A model generated the notes under the pieces. It was not told where the DNA came from, searched no databases, and was given only the letters and a program-made list of their open reading frames with translations. Shown here piece by piece: positions 20,788-32,285 of a DNA stretch of 64,000 bases; position 1 is the first letter of the stretch, and each line of letters begins with the position of its first letter. The stretch lies in NCBI RefSeq assembly GCF_019279795.1, contig NC_056725.1:1745762720-1745826719 (forward strand), read 5' to 3'. The position numbers were made by a program, and so were the translations under genes. Origin of the DNA: Protopterus annectens. Taxonomy: Eukaryota; Chordata; Ceratodontiformes; Protopteridae.

Positions 20788-21480
20788 ATGCTAGAGGTAA
20801 ACCTTATTTTGGTCCAGTACAGGATATCATTAGAACTGATATTTCTTCGACACCCTTGAATGTCAAATTTGCAACAAGTTATACAACAGACTTATTTGAA
20901 GTCAAGAATATCATATGTAAACATTGGGATATACTAAAGGCTGATGAAGAGATTTCTGACATTGTTGGCAAAGAACCCTCTTTTATATATAGGAACAGAA
21001 ACAACTTAAAAAGACTCCTCTGTTATCCTAAGAAAGCTATACAGCATGTTAGTTCAGGACATACAGAAAAATGTGGTCATTGTAATTTTGTTGTTATATT
21101 GACAGCAATACCACATTTATCCATCCAGATAATGGTAAAACATTTTATTTTAGAACACATGCGAATTGTATGACACCTAACGTTTACCTGGCAGTTTGCA
21201 AAATATGTTCATCATTTTATGTGGGTAAGACGAACCCCACTACATGACAGGATAAGAGAGCATATTTATAACATCAGAAAAGTAATACACAGAATGCTTT
21301 AGCAAGCACACTGTCTTACACAACACTCAACATGAATTTCAATTTAGGGTACTAGAAGTAATAGAACCTAATGCAAGAGGAGGTAACATAATGACATATA
21401 CAGAGGAGAAGGAAAACAACTGGATTATTTTGCTAAGAGCAGATAGAGGCTCAGGACTAAATGACAAAGTCTCTATCAAA
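20788..21480 (+). pseudogene. PLE-B C-terminal protein (right arm), frameshifted
   Basis: This is the same protein as in the left arm, in opposite orientation. It is open to KCGHCNF near 21090, where one T fewer shifts the frame. The remaining GIY-YIG pieces (ICSSFYVG and so on) are in other frames with further small deletions. It keeps the connector residues (EVKNIICKHWDILKADEE) that the left arm lost. Confidence 0.8.
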
Positions 21481-21669
21481 CCTGTACTTAGAAAACGCAG
21501 GCACATAAAGATATGAGAATATTTAGTCATTTTTAAATTGTAATAGATATATATAAATAATTTTTATAATGCATTTTAACAACAAGAAAACTTTTATTAA
21601 AGTTTTATACTATCATTTGTTGTATTCAAAGGATGCGCTTTTTTAAATGGAGTTAGTTTTTTATATATA

Positions 21670-21722
<53 letters not shown>

Positions 21723-21874
21723 TTTTTATATGATTAGTAGCAGTAATGAATGCACTGATATACTTTTGTATTTGCTGCTTTAAATGTTAAGTGAACTAAT
21801 TGATGTGTGATGATGATTGGTTCATTTGAATTGTACTCACCATGTGCTTTAGTATTTAAACTGTCTATGTTAAG

Positions 21875-21930
21875 CAAACATTGTGATCTGATGAAGCTAT
21901 TTTGTAGCGAAAGCGCTTATCCATTGTTTT
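21875..21930 (+). ncRNA. Hammerhead-ribozyme-like motif in right arm of PLE-B
   Basis: ctgatga is at 21888-21894, the stem II hairpin at 21896-21908 (gcta/tagc), and gaaa at 21909-21912. It is followed by gcgctt, whose agcgct is self-complementary. gat/atc at either end can start stem I. One additional A lies between CUGAUGA and stem II. Penelope-like elements are known to carry minimal hammerhead ribozymes in their terminal repeats, which supports the reading. Confidence 0.5.
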
Positions 21931-22063
21931 ACTAATAAAAGTATCTGGCTTTGAATATAAGATTTGACCCTTGCTTTTGCTCTTGTGCTACGTTTTTTAT
22001 TATATATTTACTGGTTGTTTCCACAAGAGCATTTACCAGTGAGAGCAGTATTTTGGATTTTTT

Positions 22064-22079
22064 GACTGTATAAAAGTGT
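22064..22079. repeat. Right 16-bp target-site duplication of PLE-B
   Basis: This is an exact copy of 19549-19564. PLE-A sequence resumes directly after it (gtctaattttgaaaatagac), as in the uninterrupted unit 1. Confidence 0.9.
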
Positions 22080-22210
22080 GTCTAATTTTGAAAATAGACA
22101 CCGGATACAAAAATTAAAAAACTTCAGAGATATCTCTCTGATTTCAGCAATGGTCATGTTTTTCATGGCCAAAATAATCTGGTTCTAACAATGTAACTAC
22201 AGACACTTCA

Positions 22211-23650
22211 GTGGATGTAAATGCCCCTCTAAAAGAACCTGAACCTGCAGAAAGTACCTCAGAGGAAGTTGCAACAACAAGCAAAGATGGCACTGATGTT
22301 TCTAGTGCCATTAACAGAGGGATTACAGAACAGACAGTGTCTTTTTCTCTGTCAGAGCTGCTCCCTTTACCAAAAGACTTCATAAAAGGGAGATCCAGGA
22401 GTCAGTCAAGACACGGATGCCTCAGGCAAAGGATACAGTCAACAGATTTACAACATAACAAAGTAACAACTCACAGCAAAGGAACAACAAAGTAGTTATT
22501 AACATCTTCCATTCCATTGACTAATGAGCAATATAGACTGTTAAGGAAAGGACTGTCTTTTATACCTGCAAGGGAGTCTGATTTGGTAGATGTAATTATT
22601 GATCTGAGGTTATTTGCCAGAAATATTTGTTTGAAACTACAGTTTTCAGAGACTGAGCAGAGCCGAGATGTTTTGAAAAAATCAAGTACTTTTATACCAG
22701 AGACTAACCCCTCAGTAGAAACTTTTCTTTCAGTATGTGAGAAAGAAATACGGGAAGCACTGCAGAAAGGGCGTAGTAAAAAATTCTTTAACCTTTATAC
22801 TAGTGAAATAAGAGCACTACAAGAAATGAAAGCCATGACATCTATAGAAATCCGTCCCGCCGATAAGGGAGAGAGATTGTGATTTTAGACAAAACTTTTT
22901 ATCTAAATAATATGTGTGCTATGTTAAGTGATAGGGATATGTTTCAAGTATTGTCAGATACAGGTTAAAGCCATCATGGAAAGACTGTCTTTTTTGTGTT
23001 TGACTTATTGATAACTGTGATAATTACATTTTGTTTAAATATTTTAATGTAGACCAACCATTAATACCAATGCTGTATGGACTTCTGAAAGTGAACAAAG
23101 ACATTGTTAACCTTCCAATGAGACCAATAGTATCCAGTAAGGGGTGGACCACAGAAACACTCTCAATTTTTATTGAGAAAAGTTTGCATCCCATTGTAGA
23201 TATGGAAGAAACAGTGTTGAAAGACACAAATGATTTTTAAGAGAGTTGCATCTGGTTATGAGCAATGTTAGTGAGGAGGAAGATTTGGTGTTCATGACTC
23301 TTGATGTAACATCCCTTTTTACACTGATTCCCAATCTATGGGGAGTGGAGAAAATCAGGTTGCTACTAACTAGGTATAATTATGAGAAGGTAGAATTGAT
23401 TTGTACACTTTTAGAGTTAGTGTTAGAAAATAATGTTTTTCTTTTTTTTAACAAAGTATTTTATCTACAAAAGGTTGGTGTAGCTATGGGGACAGCATGT
23501 CCCAATAGCTACGCCAACCTGGTATTGGCACAATGGGAATATGACTGTGTCAAGAGGAACAATGGTTTTGTTGAACATGTAGTCTGGTACAAATGTTTTG
23601 TGGATGATGTATTTATTTTATGGAAGGTCGATTGGTTTGCTATATGAATT
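22211..23650 (+). pseudogene. PLE-A reverse transcriptase (telomerase-like), frameshifted
   Basis: The N-terminal region runs to a TAG at 22493-22495, then LTNEQYRLLRKGLSFIPARE. Next is SIEIRPADKGE, the basic strand typical of Penelope RT. The frame breaks near 22880 and there is a deletion. From 23031 come YGLLKVNKDIVNLPMRPIVS (RT1), LDVTSLFTLIPN (first catalytic Asp), VGVAMGTACPNSYANL (RT4) and CFVDDVFILW (the catalytic xVDD with both Asp present). PLE RTs are related to telomerase RT. The catalytic residues survive, but the reading frame does not. Confidence 0.88.
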
Positions 23651-23735
23651 TATTGATTATTTACATTCAACCACAACATTTTTGAGGTTTAAATACACAG
23701 CTTCTAGAGAGCGTATAGAGTTTTAGATAAGGGAG

Positions 23736-24428
23736 TTGAAGACATCCATTTTTAAAAAGAAATGTAAGAAAAATACTATCTTACATAAAACAAGTATGCA
23801 CCCTCATCACATACCCAGAAATGTAGTGAAGGGTCAGGTATTAAGAGTGATGAGGCTTCATAATGATGATGCCATGTTAAAGGATGCCTTGTTAGAACTG
23901 AAAAGGGATTGTTTACAGAGAGGCTATACGGAAAGAGAGTCAGATGAGTGTATTAATGAACTGAAATCAGACACACAAAAGGGAAACTCTATTTTTCAGA
24001 AGATGTTAGGTATGGAAGGGAGGAGAATGATGTTAGAGAAGAGGGTAAACTTAGAATGGTGTTGACTTACAGTAGTAATGTTCATAGTGGAAGTCTATTT
24101 ATACAGTCTTTAAAAGGTTTGCAGATACAGACATCTTCATATGCAGACTGCATTGAAACACTTGATTTATTTTATATACTGTGTGAAGTGTTTTAGTTAT
24201 TATGTAGGGAAGGCCAATAGGACACTGAGAGAAAGGGTATTAGAACATGTTAATGATGTAAGATATAAAAGAATGAAAAGTGCATTAGCAGTACACATTA
24301 GTGACCTTGGAGTTTGTCATGATTTTAATTTTTTTGTGTTAGAAGTTCTAGAGTGTAATAAGTGGGGGGGGGGGGTGATTTTAAAACTTTCACAGAACAT
24401 AGGGAACAAGAGTGAAAAGTGCGTCTGA
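23736..24428 (+). pseudogene. PLE-A RT thumb, connector and GIY-YIG domain
   Basis: The first part (23736-24065) has PHHIPRNVVKGQVLRVMRLH, the Penelope thumb signature, and LKRDCLQRGYTERESDECI. After a frame change the GIY-YIG core is LIYFIYCVKCFSYYVGKANR, then TLRERVLEHVNDVRYKR (24141 on). It ends in a poly-G run near 24364 that shifts the frame. This is the non-inverted counterpart of the fragments at 15005-15612 and 18900-19472. Confidence 0.85.
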
Positions 24429-24640
24429 ATGCAGATAGGCCCCTGGCTTAAATGAGCATGTTACTCTAAAACCTGTGCTTAAGACATGTCCACTTTTACA
24501 GTCATCATTGTGTTTCTTTATAAGCTATATTATAGATAGACGTTTAGCTAAAACTTTAAGGGAAGGAAACGTTTTTACCATGAAATTGATTAATTGGTGT
24601 TAGCTGTGTGTATATCATTAATTCAGATGCACTGTGTTAG

Positions 24641-24685
24641 TAGGTCTGAAGAAGCAGCAAGTAGACTGTGAAAATACTCACCTTC
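24641..24685 (+). ncRNA. Decayed hammerhead-like motif, PLE-A plus-strand copy
   Basis: ctgaaga and gaaa are present at the same spacing as in the inverted copies, but the stem III gcgct has become atact. Confidence 0.25.
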
Positions 24686-24773
24686 TTGTTTTTTATCTTT
24701 GTGTGGTATTTTATTTATTAATGCTTTGTGTGTCCTCAGCACTGGAGTTCACTCTGGATTTTTTATGTATTAT

Positions 24774-25844
24774 TTGAAGTGCTTGGTCCACTGTAGTGTA
24801 CATTACTTATCTGCTGGCTTTTTGTTGGTTTCTACAGAAAGAGAAATAACCATGAATTATACTATGACATTATTTTTACTTTTAATAATAAACATTGGAG
24901 TTTTATTTGCTACAGTGCTTAGTTTATGGTCCTGCTTTTCAAATTATTGGCCACCATTTCTTTTCCTTTCTAATTATCCATCATATAGTACCCCCTACAT
25001 TCCTTCCATACTTCAAGCCACCTACTCATATTTTTCCCTCAATATTTCTGCACTTCATTTACTTTCCCTACAAGCTGCTTTCACTTCTTTGCATTCTGGA
25101 CCTGGAAGATTATCCCAACTCCTGCCTATCTACTGTAGCTTTTGACAGAAAGTTATGTGTGCTTGCTTTCACAGTTCTGCAAATTGTTGAATTTGCATCC
25201 TTTTGTTGAAGAATGCAAATCCCAATGACAGTCATAAGCAACAATCTTATTCTGAGTCTATTATGCTTTTATTATCTCATCTATTTTCTTTTTCTAGACA
25301 TATACATATCTGCAATATCTCCTCCCATTTAGAAAACTCAAGATGTCCTCCAGTTTTTCATACTCATATTTTCCCCTTCATCATCCCTTGTATATTGCTA
25401 CTTTTTCTTCCCATTCATTGTTTGCAATATTACATCTTTCTCCCTTAACCAGTCCCTCAAACAGTAACATTTAACTATGTGCATGTGAACACTGATTCTC
25501 TACATAAGTATGGCTAAACCTACTTGGCCCCTGCTAGGAAATCCAGTAGTGGGGCTCTGTCTGGGCAACCCCTCCATGTGAAGCACTAGGTTTGCAGAGT
25601 TCATCCCTAAAGACTTCTCCTGCCTTCCATTAACTGCATAATTCTTAATGACAGCCAGTCATATCAAGAAACCTCCCTTCCACTTGACTCTCATCTGTCC
25701 CTGATTTTGTAGAATATCTACTACTTTTTCTCATATTTTTGATCTGTCCCTCATAAAAAATTGTGTTTTTGTAAGTAATTCAGAATTTCAGTCACTAAGT
25801 AATCCACAAAATAAACAATGAAAACTGTAGTTGTACTTTTTAAT
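24774..25844. other. No recognisable gene
   Basis: This is T-rich sequence with chance open frames. No domain, repeat or terminal structure was recognised. Confidence 0.5.
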
Positions 25845-25860
25845 TACTTAAAAACAAACC

Positions 25861-25911
25861 TATCACAGTAAGTTCTTTCAACTTCCAAGTGAAGTTCCTC
25901 AGACTGTGATA
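25861..25911 (-). ncRNA. Isolated hammerhead-ribozyme-like motif with perfect stem I
   Basis: On the minus strand tatcacagt and actgtgata can form a 9-bp perfect stem I. They enclose ctgagga (CUGANGA), a perfect 5-bp stem II (acttc/gaagt with loop acttg), then t, gaaa and gaactt. The order matches a type I hammerhead, with cleavage expected after the second T of ctt. One unpaired base between stem II and gaaa departs from the canonical core. The setting resembles a PLE 3' tail, but no coding sequence remains. Confidence 0.5.
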
Positions 25912-26104
25912 AACACTAACAAACACATTCATTTTATACAGGCTGTAAGGCAGATATATGAACAAAATAGTCATATGATCAAAATATGTCATATGATCAG
26001 TGTCAGTAAGTCAATCCCCTTCTTTTTAAATAATCTTTAAAGTTCTCTGTGTCATTTAGACCAGGTGCTTCTCAAGCATTCAATCACACTTACCATACAT
26101 GCTC

Positions 26105-27190
26105 TTTTCAGTCTAATAGCTCTAATATAATAGGAGCATAGGAGGTTACCAGGCTAATGGCCCTAGGGTCGTTATAAGTCTAGCCAAGATAACCCTTGTT
26201 CTAAGGAGTGTCTTTTAGGAGTAGACACTGAATCAGCACCTATTACTCCTATCTAAGAGGGATACAGGTGGAACCCCTGGGGTGAATTTACTGTTTCCCA
26301 TCCAGTCGTCCAAACTACACTTAAATATGGTCAACGAGGGACTCCACTTAACATAGATTTGAAGTCTGTTCCAGAGAAGAGGTAACCTTTGTGAGACAAA
26401 TCTGTCCCTCCAGCAAGTCCTATTGATGACACATACCAAGTTAAGGTCCCTTAAGCATGTAACCCATGTAACATTTAACTTGCAAATGTGTAGCATTTCT
26501 ATTAAGAATGGGTCAGAAATTGCCTTAAATGTAAAGCACATGTTGCCTTTGAGCAGTCTGTATGACACAGAGTAAAGAGACAATGAAATCAGTCTGTCCA
26601 CATATGACATGTGCTGGCTACCCTGACTTTTCTTTGTAAGAATCCTTTGTGGTCTCTCCAATTGCTGTAGGTGCTTGGAGAGGTACATACCAAACAGACC
26701 ATTATACTCCATTATTGGCCTGATGAGGGAAGATTGCAGGGAGATTATAACATCCTTTTTTTCTGGAGGCAATTCCCTTACTTATAAGGTGAGCAGTATA
26801 GAATGCCCTGTAACTATTGTGGAGACATGGTGACCAAAGGTAAGGTTGCTCTCAACCTGCGTGCCCATGTCTCTCACCAGTGATTGCATTTTTAAGGTAT
26901 TGCTATTTATGGAGTAGTTTGCAGGAACATTGCCCTCGCCAAATGGGATGATAAACTCAATGCAAAAAATGCATTAAGTCAATGACTTTGGCACCAGTCA
27001 TTAGTCTGTGTAAGTCCTTCTTGCAGGATATTGACAATCATTAGGGGACTGAATGAGTACTCGTAATTTGCAGTCATAGGCAAACTTTGTGAAGGAATCT
27101 GCCATACCTTCTTTCATTGATGAAATTCTTGACACCACTCCCCTACATCCAAGCAAAGATATATAGCCCCTTAGCAGTACCTATCCTGTT
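26105..27190 (-). mobile_element. CR1-like LINE, 5'-truncated 3' end
   Basis: The minus-strand open frame 26233-26772 carries the C-terminal region of the same LINE family found at 30, 47, 54 and 59 kb, with SSLIRPIMEYNGLFGMYLSK, RTCWRDRFVSQRLPLLWN and LDDWMGN. Upstream (to about 27190) are decayed pieces matching FGIYF, FAYDCKL and WCQSH of the RT palm. The tail at 26113-26180 resembles that of the other copies. Confidence 0.85.
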
Positions 27191-29329
27191 TTGTCACTTT
27201 TTTCTCAAAACTATCCATATCCTTCACTATCTGTTTGGTAGTCCCAGCCTCTTGTGAACTCATCTTGGTTGACTAGTATAAGGACAAGAGATGAGAGTTA
27301 TTCTGTTGCCATGATTTTATGCAGTGTTTGATAGTCAATTACATACCTGATATGAAGATTTAACCATCAGCTTTCAGACTATTAAAATGTGGTTAGGTCC
27401 TTCAGAACAAGTAGCAGGGTGCCCCTCATTTTCTGAATAGTTAGAGAAAGACCTATGTGGCAAAAATCTCACGAACAAAACCTTTTTAGACAGCATGGCT
27501 GACACTGTGCCTTGTGATACTGAATGCAAGATGTAGTGATATAGTAATAACACTGGTGGGAAGGATTATTGCTCCATTCATTGTTGATTCTATCAGTAAC
27601 ATGGCTAGTACACCCTTAACTCATGGAGCTCACCTGTCTAGTTTTTAAGGTGGAGGTGGGGTTAAAGGACCAAGAATCCCCTTACTAATAGAATCAATAG
27701 TAAGCAATAAGAAATGGAAGATGGCGACTTGTTCTTGTTTACCTTCTGCTAATATTATATATCAATAACAACTGCAGAATTACTTATCTAGTTATAGCTG
27801 CAAATAGTTATATTCACTTTATTTTTCACAGGTTGCACTGCATTTATGTTTACAATGTTTTTCTCTCTGAATTCTTGTTAAATGTTTCTCTATTTTACAC
27901 ACAGAATGGTCTCCTTCCTAAACTTCAGTTCAGACTCGTAATCCTGATAGTTGTGTCTTCTTTGTCAGGATTTTAACCATGTGCATAAAGTTGATTTAAT
28001 TCAAGGTTCAGTTAATTTTGTCTGAATGTACAAATAAAGGTAAGTGATGTGACTGCAGACAGTTTCATTGGGGGCATATGTGATTTGATGGGAATGCATG
28101 CTCAAAAAATGAATCATACTTTTGCAATATGCATGTGGAGGACCTGAAAAGAATTGTTGCAGATGTATGATGGTAACTAGAAATTTGGTAATGTCTGGCT
28201 AGGGAGAGAAAAAAGAGGCATGACTAACTTGTAGTGGTCAGACAAAGGTCATATCACTGTTGTCAAAATGAATGAATGTATGCTGATGACTTACACCCAC
28301 CATCTACAGTAGGGCATTGTTGACATCATTCAGCAATGACAAATGCTTGTTTCAAAAGCAGCTCTAGTAGCATGACTCATGCAATTTTCAGATAGATGCT
28401 TCTTCTGTCTTGTTTGCAGTGACTGAGGTATCTATCTTATGGGTAAAACTGTGCAATGAAAATATCAGTCTGCCTTCTGCTTGTAGAAGATAAAACCCTT
28501 TTTAATATTTTGACTAGCATTTACATTTATAAATGTCTTGAAACCTCTACTTGACTGTAGAAATTGTTGCTTTTCCTCTGCAATTTGCACCGCTTTCTTA
28601 CAGCTCATGAGAAACATTTTATATCCATTATCCAAAATAAAATATCATCTGTAATCATACACATGTAGTACTTCCTCAAACCATTTAAAAACCTATAGTC
28701 AGCACTGACATTTTTCTTAGTCTACTCACCTTACAGCCTTCTGTTGCCTCTCTGTGATCCCGCAGGAGCTGCTGTATAGTCTGTCCTTCTTTCTTCCCCA
28801 TTCTCCCTCATTTTGTCATTTTCTTTTTCGGCTCTCACCTAACTAGACATAGTACGCATCATTCCAAATCCAAACACACACTGTTTTTACATTTTATCTT
28901 TGTTGCTTCAGGGGCTAGGTAGCCACCTAGTGGTGTGAACATTGGCTATAGGCAATCATCACTGTTGATGTGACACTCTGACCCTATATGCAAAAATGGG
29001 AAAAAAGACTTATGGATGGATGGATTTTTGTTGCTTTGTTTTCTGTAGCATTGTGTTCCAACAACATGCTGTTTTCCCCTTGATGGCATGAGACAAATCT
29101 GGATCCATATCTCATTTTATCCATTAACAGCAACCCTTGTAAAAACAGGAACTAGAATTTATTTAATCCAATGATAATTTGTTGTTAGGTTGGTTTGCAC
29201 TCACTATAAACTTCATTCAGATTGACCCATGTATGTGTATAGTTCAATATCTAGTGCTTTTTATTTCTGGTGTTAGAGCTCATGCGAGGTCAACAGGTTC
29301 AAGCCATTGATTTATTCATTTCTTAAACT
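27191..29329. other. No recognisable gene
   Basis: Both strands were scanned. There are only short open frames and no clear transposon motif. A few retroelement-like phrases near 27300-27450 were too degraded to assign. Confidence 0.45.
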
Positions 29330-29995
29330 ACTTACCCCTGTAAGATTTCCAGGATAGACTTAGCTTAGCAATGATATCTTGCTCATTCTGAGTAATCCTC
29401 AGATGTTTGCAGGCAAGCTGAGAGAAATAACTACTGAAACATGTCTGTGGACTGCCTTGGGTTCTCCTGCCTGTGAGCCATGCCCTGTATTCCTTCTCTG
29501 GGAAACACTCAGTGGCCATGCACAAAGTGGTCATACCTTCTCAACTGACCTGTCTCATCACAAGAGAGCAGCGAATAGGGTCCAAGGTGTCCCTGGATCA
29601 GTGAGGTCATCACTTTTTTCAGTGCAGGTGAGCTCAATTACCATGCAAAGGAACCGCATTTCTGTCCTTTTATCCCTGGTCTCATCATTTCTGTCACTAT
29701 CCAAAGCTCATTACCATAGCTGAGGATGGTGAGAACCGAGAAATTCATCCTGTGCCTCAGTTCTCACTGCATCTTGCAGTCTGGTCAATGCATGCGGTAC
29801 TGCTGATGTTGCGTCCATTAACTGGTCAGTCACTTGAACTCCTCTACCTTCATTCATAAATGATACCTCCAAGATATTCAAACTTTACCATGGCAACATC
29901 TGTTCTGCCCTTACCAGTAGGGACCAAAACACTTTTTCAGAACAGAAGTATGACATGTGATTTGGAGATGCTGTTTTATATCCTGATTAATTTAC
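29330..29995 (-). pseudogene. Older LINE, C-terminal part (3' of the split element)
   Basis: Broken minus-strand frames give SKSHVILLF, VKFEYLGGIIYE and then AWLTGRRTQGSPQT with FSQLACKHLRITQNEQDIIA. These correspond to the TSKSE, EEFKYLG and C-terminal RPRGRP-like segments of a vertebrate LINE family distinct from the CR1-like copies. Many stops are present. The upstream part of the same element resumes at 32286. Confidence 0.55.
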
Positions 29996-32285
29996 AGTAG
30001 TGAATCATTGCACAACATACTGGAAACCATATACCATATCAAGCTCAAAAACACTTAAGAGTTTTCCAAAGACAAATGACTTCCTATTAAGTAATGGTAT
30101 AATAAGTTTCAAAGCCCCCTCGAACACAGATAACATGGACTCCTATGCAGAGGTGTACTCCAATGCCCTGTATAATCACTTAAGCAGTTGTATAGAATCA
30201 GCTGTACCAGACTGGATTAAAACCAGGTCTTACCGGAAAAAAAAAGCCACCCTGGTGGACCCCAATATAAACAGGCTATACAAAAAGAGAAAGAAACTAA
30301 TATCCAAGAACAAGAGGGAATTGACTCAGCAGAGGAAGCAATCCCTCTCTAGCTTAAACAAATTAGATATATCGTCAAGTCCTCCAAAGCTAATTATGGA
30401 GTAAAAATATCCTTACTTAAAGATAACCACAGGGCATTCTTTAACTACGTCTGAAAGCTAAAAGGGAATACTCAGCTATGCACTGAACTGCTTGTGTATG
30501 GCACCACCCATACTCAACCAGATGTAATAGCCAACCTGCTAGCTGACAGATTTGGAGCAAACTTCACCCCATTCTCCTCCATTCATTCCCCAAAGCATAT
30601 CTGTCACCATTCTTCAACCCATTATCTCAACAGAGCAGGTCATTTTGGTGTTCTCCAAGGCCAAAAAACACAGCATCAATGGGACCAGACAACATCCCAG
30701 GTTGCCTTTTAAACAACTAGAAACATGACTTAGCAGACCCTCTTGATTCCCTGTTTAACCACAGGCTGCAAACTGGCTATGTTCTGGCAGAATGGAGGAC
30801 AGCAATAGTAATCTGTCTGCACAAAGGGGGACCATCAAGCAACCCTGGTAATTATAGGCCCATAAGCTTGACTAGCCTCATTGGCAAGGCCATGGAAAGA
30901 ATCATTATGGACTTTATTAACAAGGACATAAATTATCTAAAAGCTCTACACCCAACCCAGTTCTGAATTGCTAAAGGTAGATCATGCCTGTTAAACATGG
31001 TTGACTTCTTCAAGAAAGTCACCAAGGTCCTGGACAAAGGAAAGACAGTGCATACTGCCTGTCTTGACCTAGCCAAGGCACTTGACACAATCCCCCACTC
31101 AGGTATTATAGAGAAACTCTCCCAATTGGGAATTAGGTCCTACATTATCAAGTGGGTAGCCAACTGGCTCAGTGATAGGACACATACTGTCAAAGTGGGT
31201 GATTTCAGCTCTAGCAAAAGACCAGTCACCAGTGGCATACCACAGGGTTCTGTTCTGGCCCTCTTACTGTTCAGAATTTATTTCGCAGACGTCCAGACAA
31301 AGTTGGACGGTCTGTGGCTGACCAAGTTCACTGGCGACTGCAAATTGGCAGAAATCATTGAGTCATTTAATGATGCTGATATAGGGCAGGCAGAGGTAAC
31401 ACAGACAAATGACTGGTGCCAAAGCCATGGATTAAAGCTAGATGCAAAAAAATGCATTATTATTCCCTTTAGGAAAGCTGCCATCCCTGCTAATTATACT
31501 GCAGACAGCTACCTCCTAGAAGTAGACCCAGTGGTATGTGATCTGCGTACTCAGTTTGATATCAATCTGAATTTGACCATCACGTATCCTCCACACTAGC
31601 AAGGAAATCCTTCTATGTGGCATATCTTATAAGTAATTGCATTGTATCTAGATCTAAGGATGTTATAATTCCATTATACTCAGCCCTCATCAGACCAGTA
31701 ATTGGAGTACAATGCTCCCTTTTGCATGCATCTTACCAGACACCTGCAGCATTTGGAGAGACCACAAAGGTTTCTCACCAAACAATTACAGGATACACAA
31801 AACAAGTCTTACATGGAAAGACTGAAAGCTCTGCCACTGTATTCTGTCTCCTACATGTTGCTAATGTGAGGCCTGTGCCTGGCTTACAAGGCAATCTCTG
31901 ACCTGGCCCTGATGGAAATACTACACATTTGTAAATCAAATGGCAAGAGGGTCACTTGCTCCAAGGATCTTAACCTAGCCTCTGGCATGAACAGGTCATG
32001 CTGGAAAGACAGATACATCTCCCTGAGACTGCCACTTCTCTGGAACATGCTTCCAATTCATGTGAAACAGAGCCTCTCCCTGACCTTCTTCAAGCACAAC
32101 CTAGATCAATGGATGGGTGACCACAACAGAGGAAGTCTGTATTAAATACCATAGAGCCTTACCTCTGTGAACTTCACTCACCTAACCACTGATAACTGGG
32201 GCAACATGGGATAAATATGGCTAGGCTTGTAAAGGTTCTAGGACCTTTAGCCTAGTAACCTTCTATGAACCTATGAACCTAGGAG
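29996..32285 (+). mobile_element. CR1-like LINE copy, 5'-truncated, inserted in an older LINE
   Basis: The sequence starts in the endonuclease C-terminus (DHCTTYW-like). It continues through a Lys-rich linker (NRLYKKRKKLISK) and the RT palm (TSGIPQGSVLALLLFRIYF). The catalytic box here is FTGDCKL, where family members have FADD or FTDD, so one catalytic Asp is Gly. The C-terminal region ends in LDQWMGD. The 3' end is the octamer repeat ctatgaac (two copies) at 32266-32283. Several frameshifts are present. The main open pieces are 30000-30404, 30997-31599 and 31912-32145. Confidence 0.88.

Larger units (their letters stand above)
19565..22063. mobile_element. Palindromic Penelope-like insertion, family B
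   Basis: Two copies of the 3' half of a PLE are arranged tail-out. The left arm (about 19565-20692) is on the minus strand and the right arm (about 20788-22013) is on the plus strand, with roughly 95 bp between them. Both arms encode a GIY-YIG domain and end in the same AT-rich tail with a hammerhead-like motif and (AT)n. The left arm lacks about 72 bp that the right arm has (near 20862-20935). A further 50 bp (22014-22063) follows the right arm. A 16-bp target-site duplication encloses the whole, so it probably inserted as a unit. Confidence 0.88.
22080..24773 (+). mobile_element. Penelope-like element family A, plus-strand copy
   Basis: The 5' end is the segment 19473-19564, cut off by the PLE-B insertion. 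N-terminal region, RT, connector, GIY-YIG and 3' tail follow in order. The 3' limit is set by the end of similarity to the inverted fragments near 24773. Frameshifts and stops are scattered throughout. Confidence 0.85.

Noticed and set aside
29379-29723. 114-codon plus-strand open frame as a host gene
   Set aside because: It lies antisense to the decayed LINE C-terminus and has no domain of its own.
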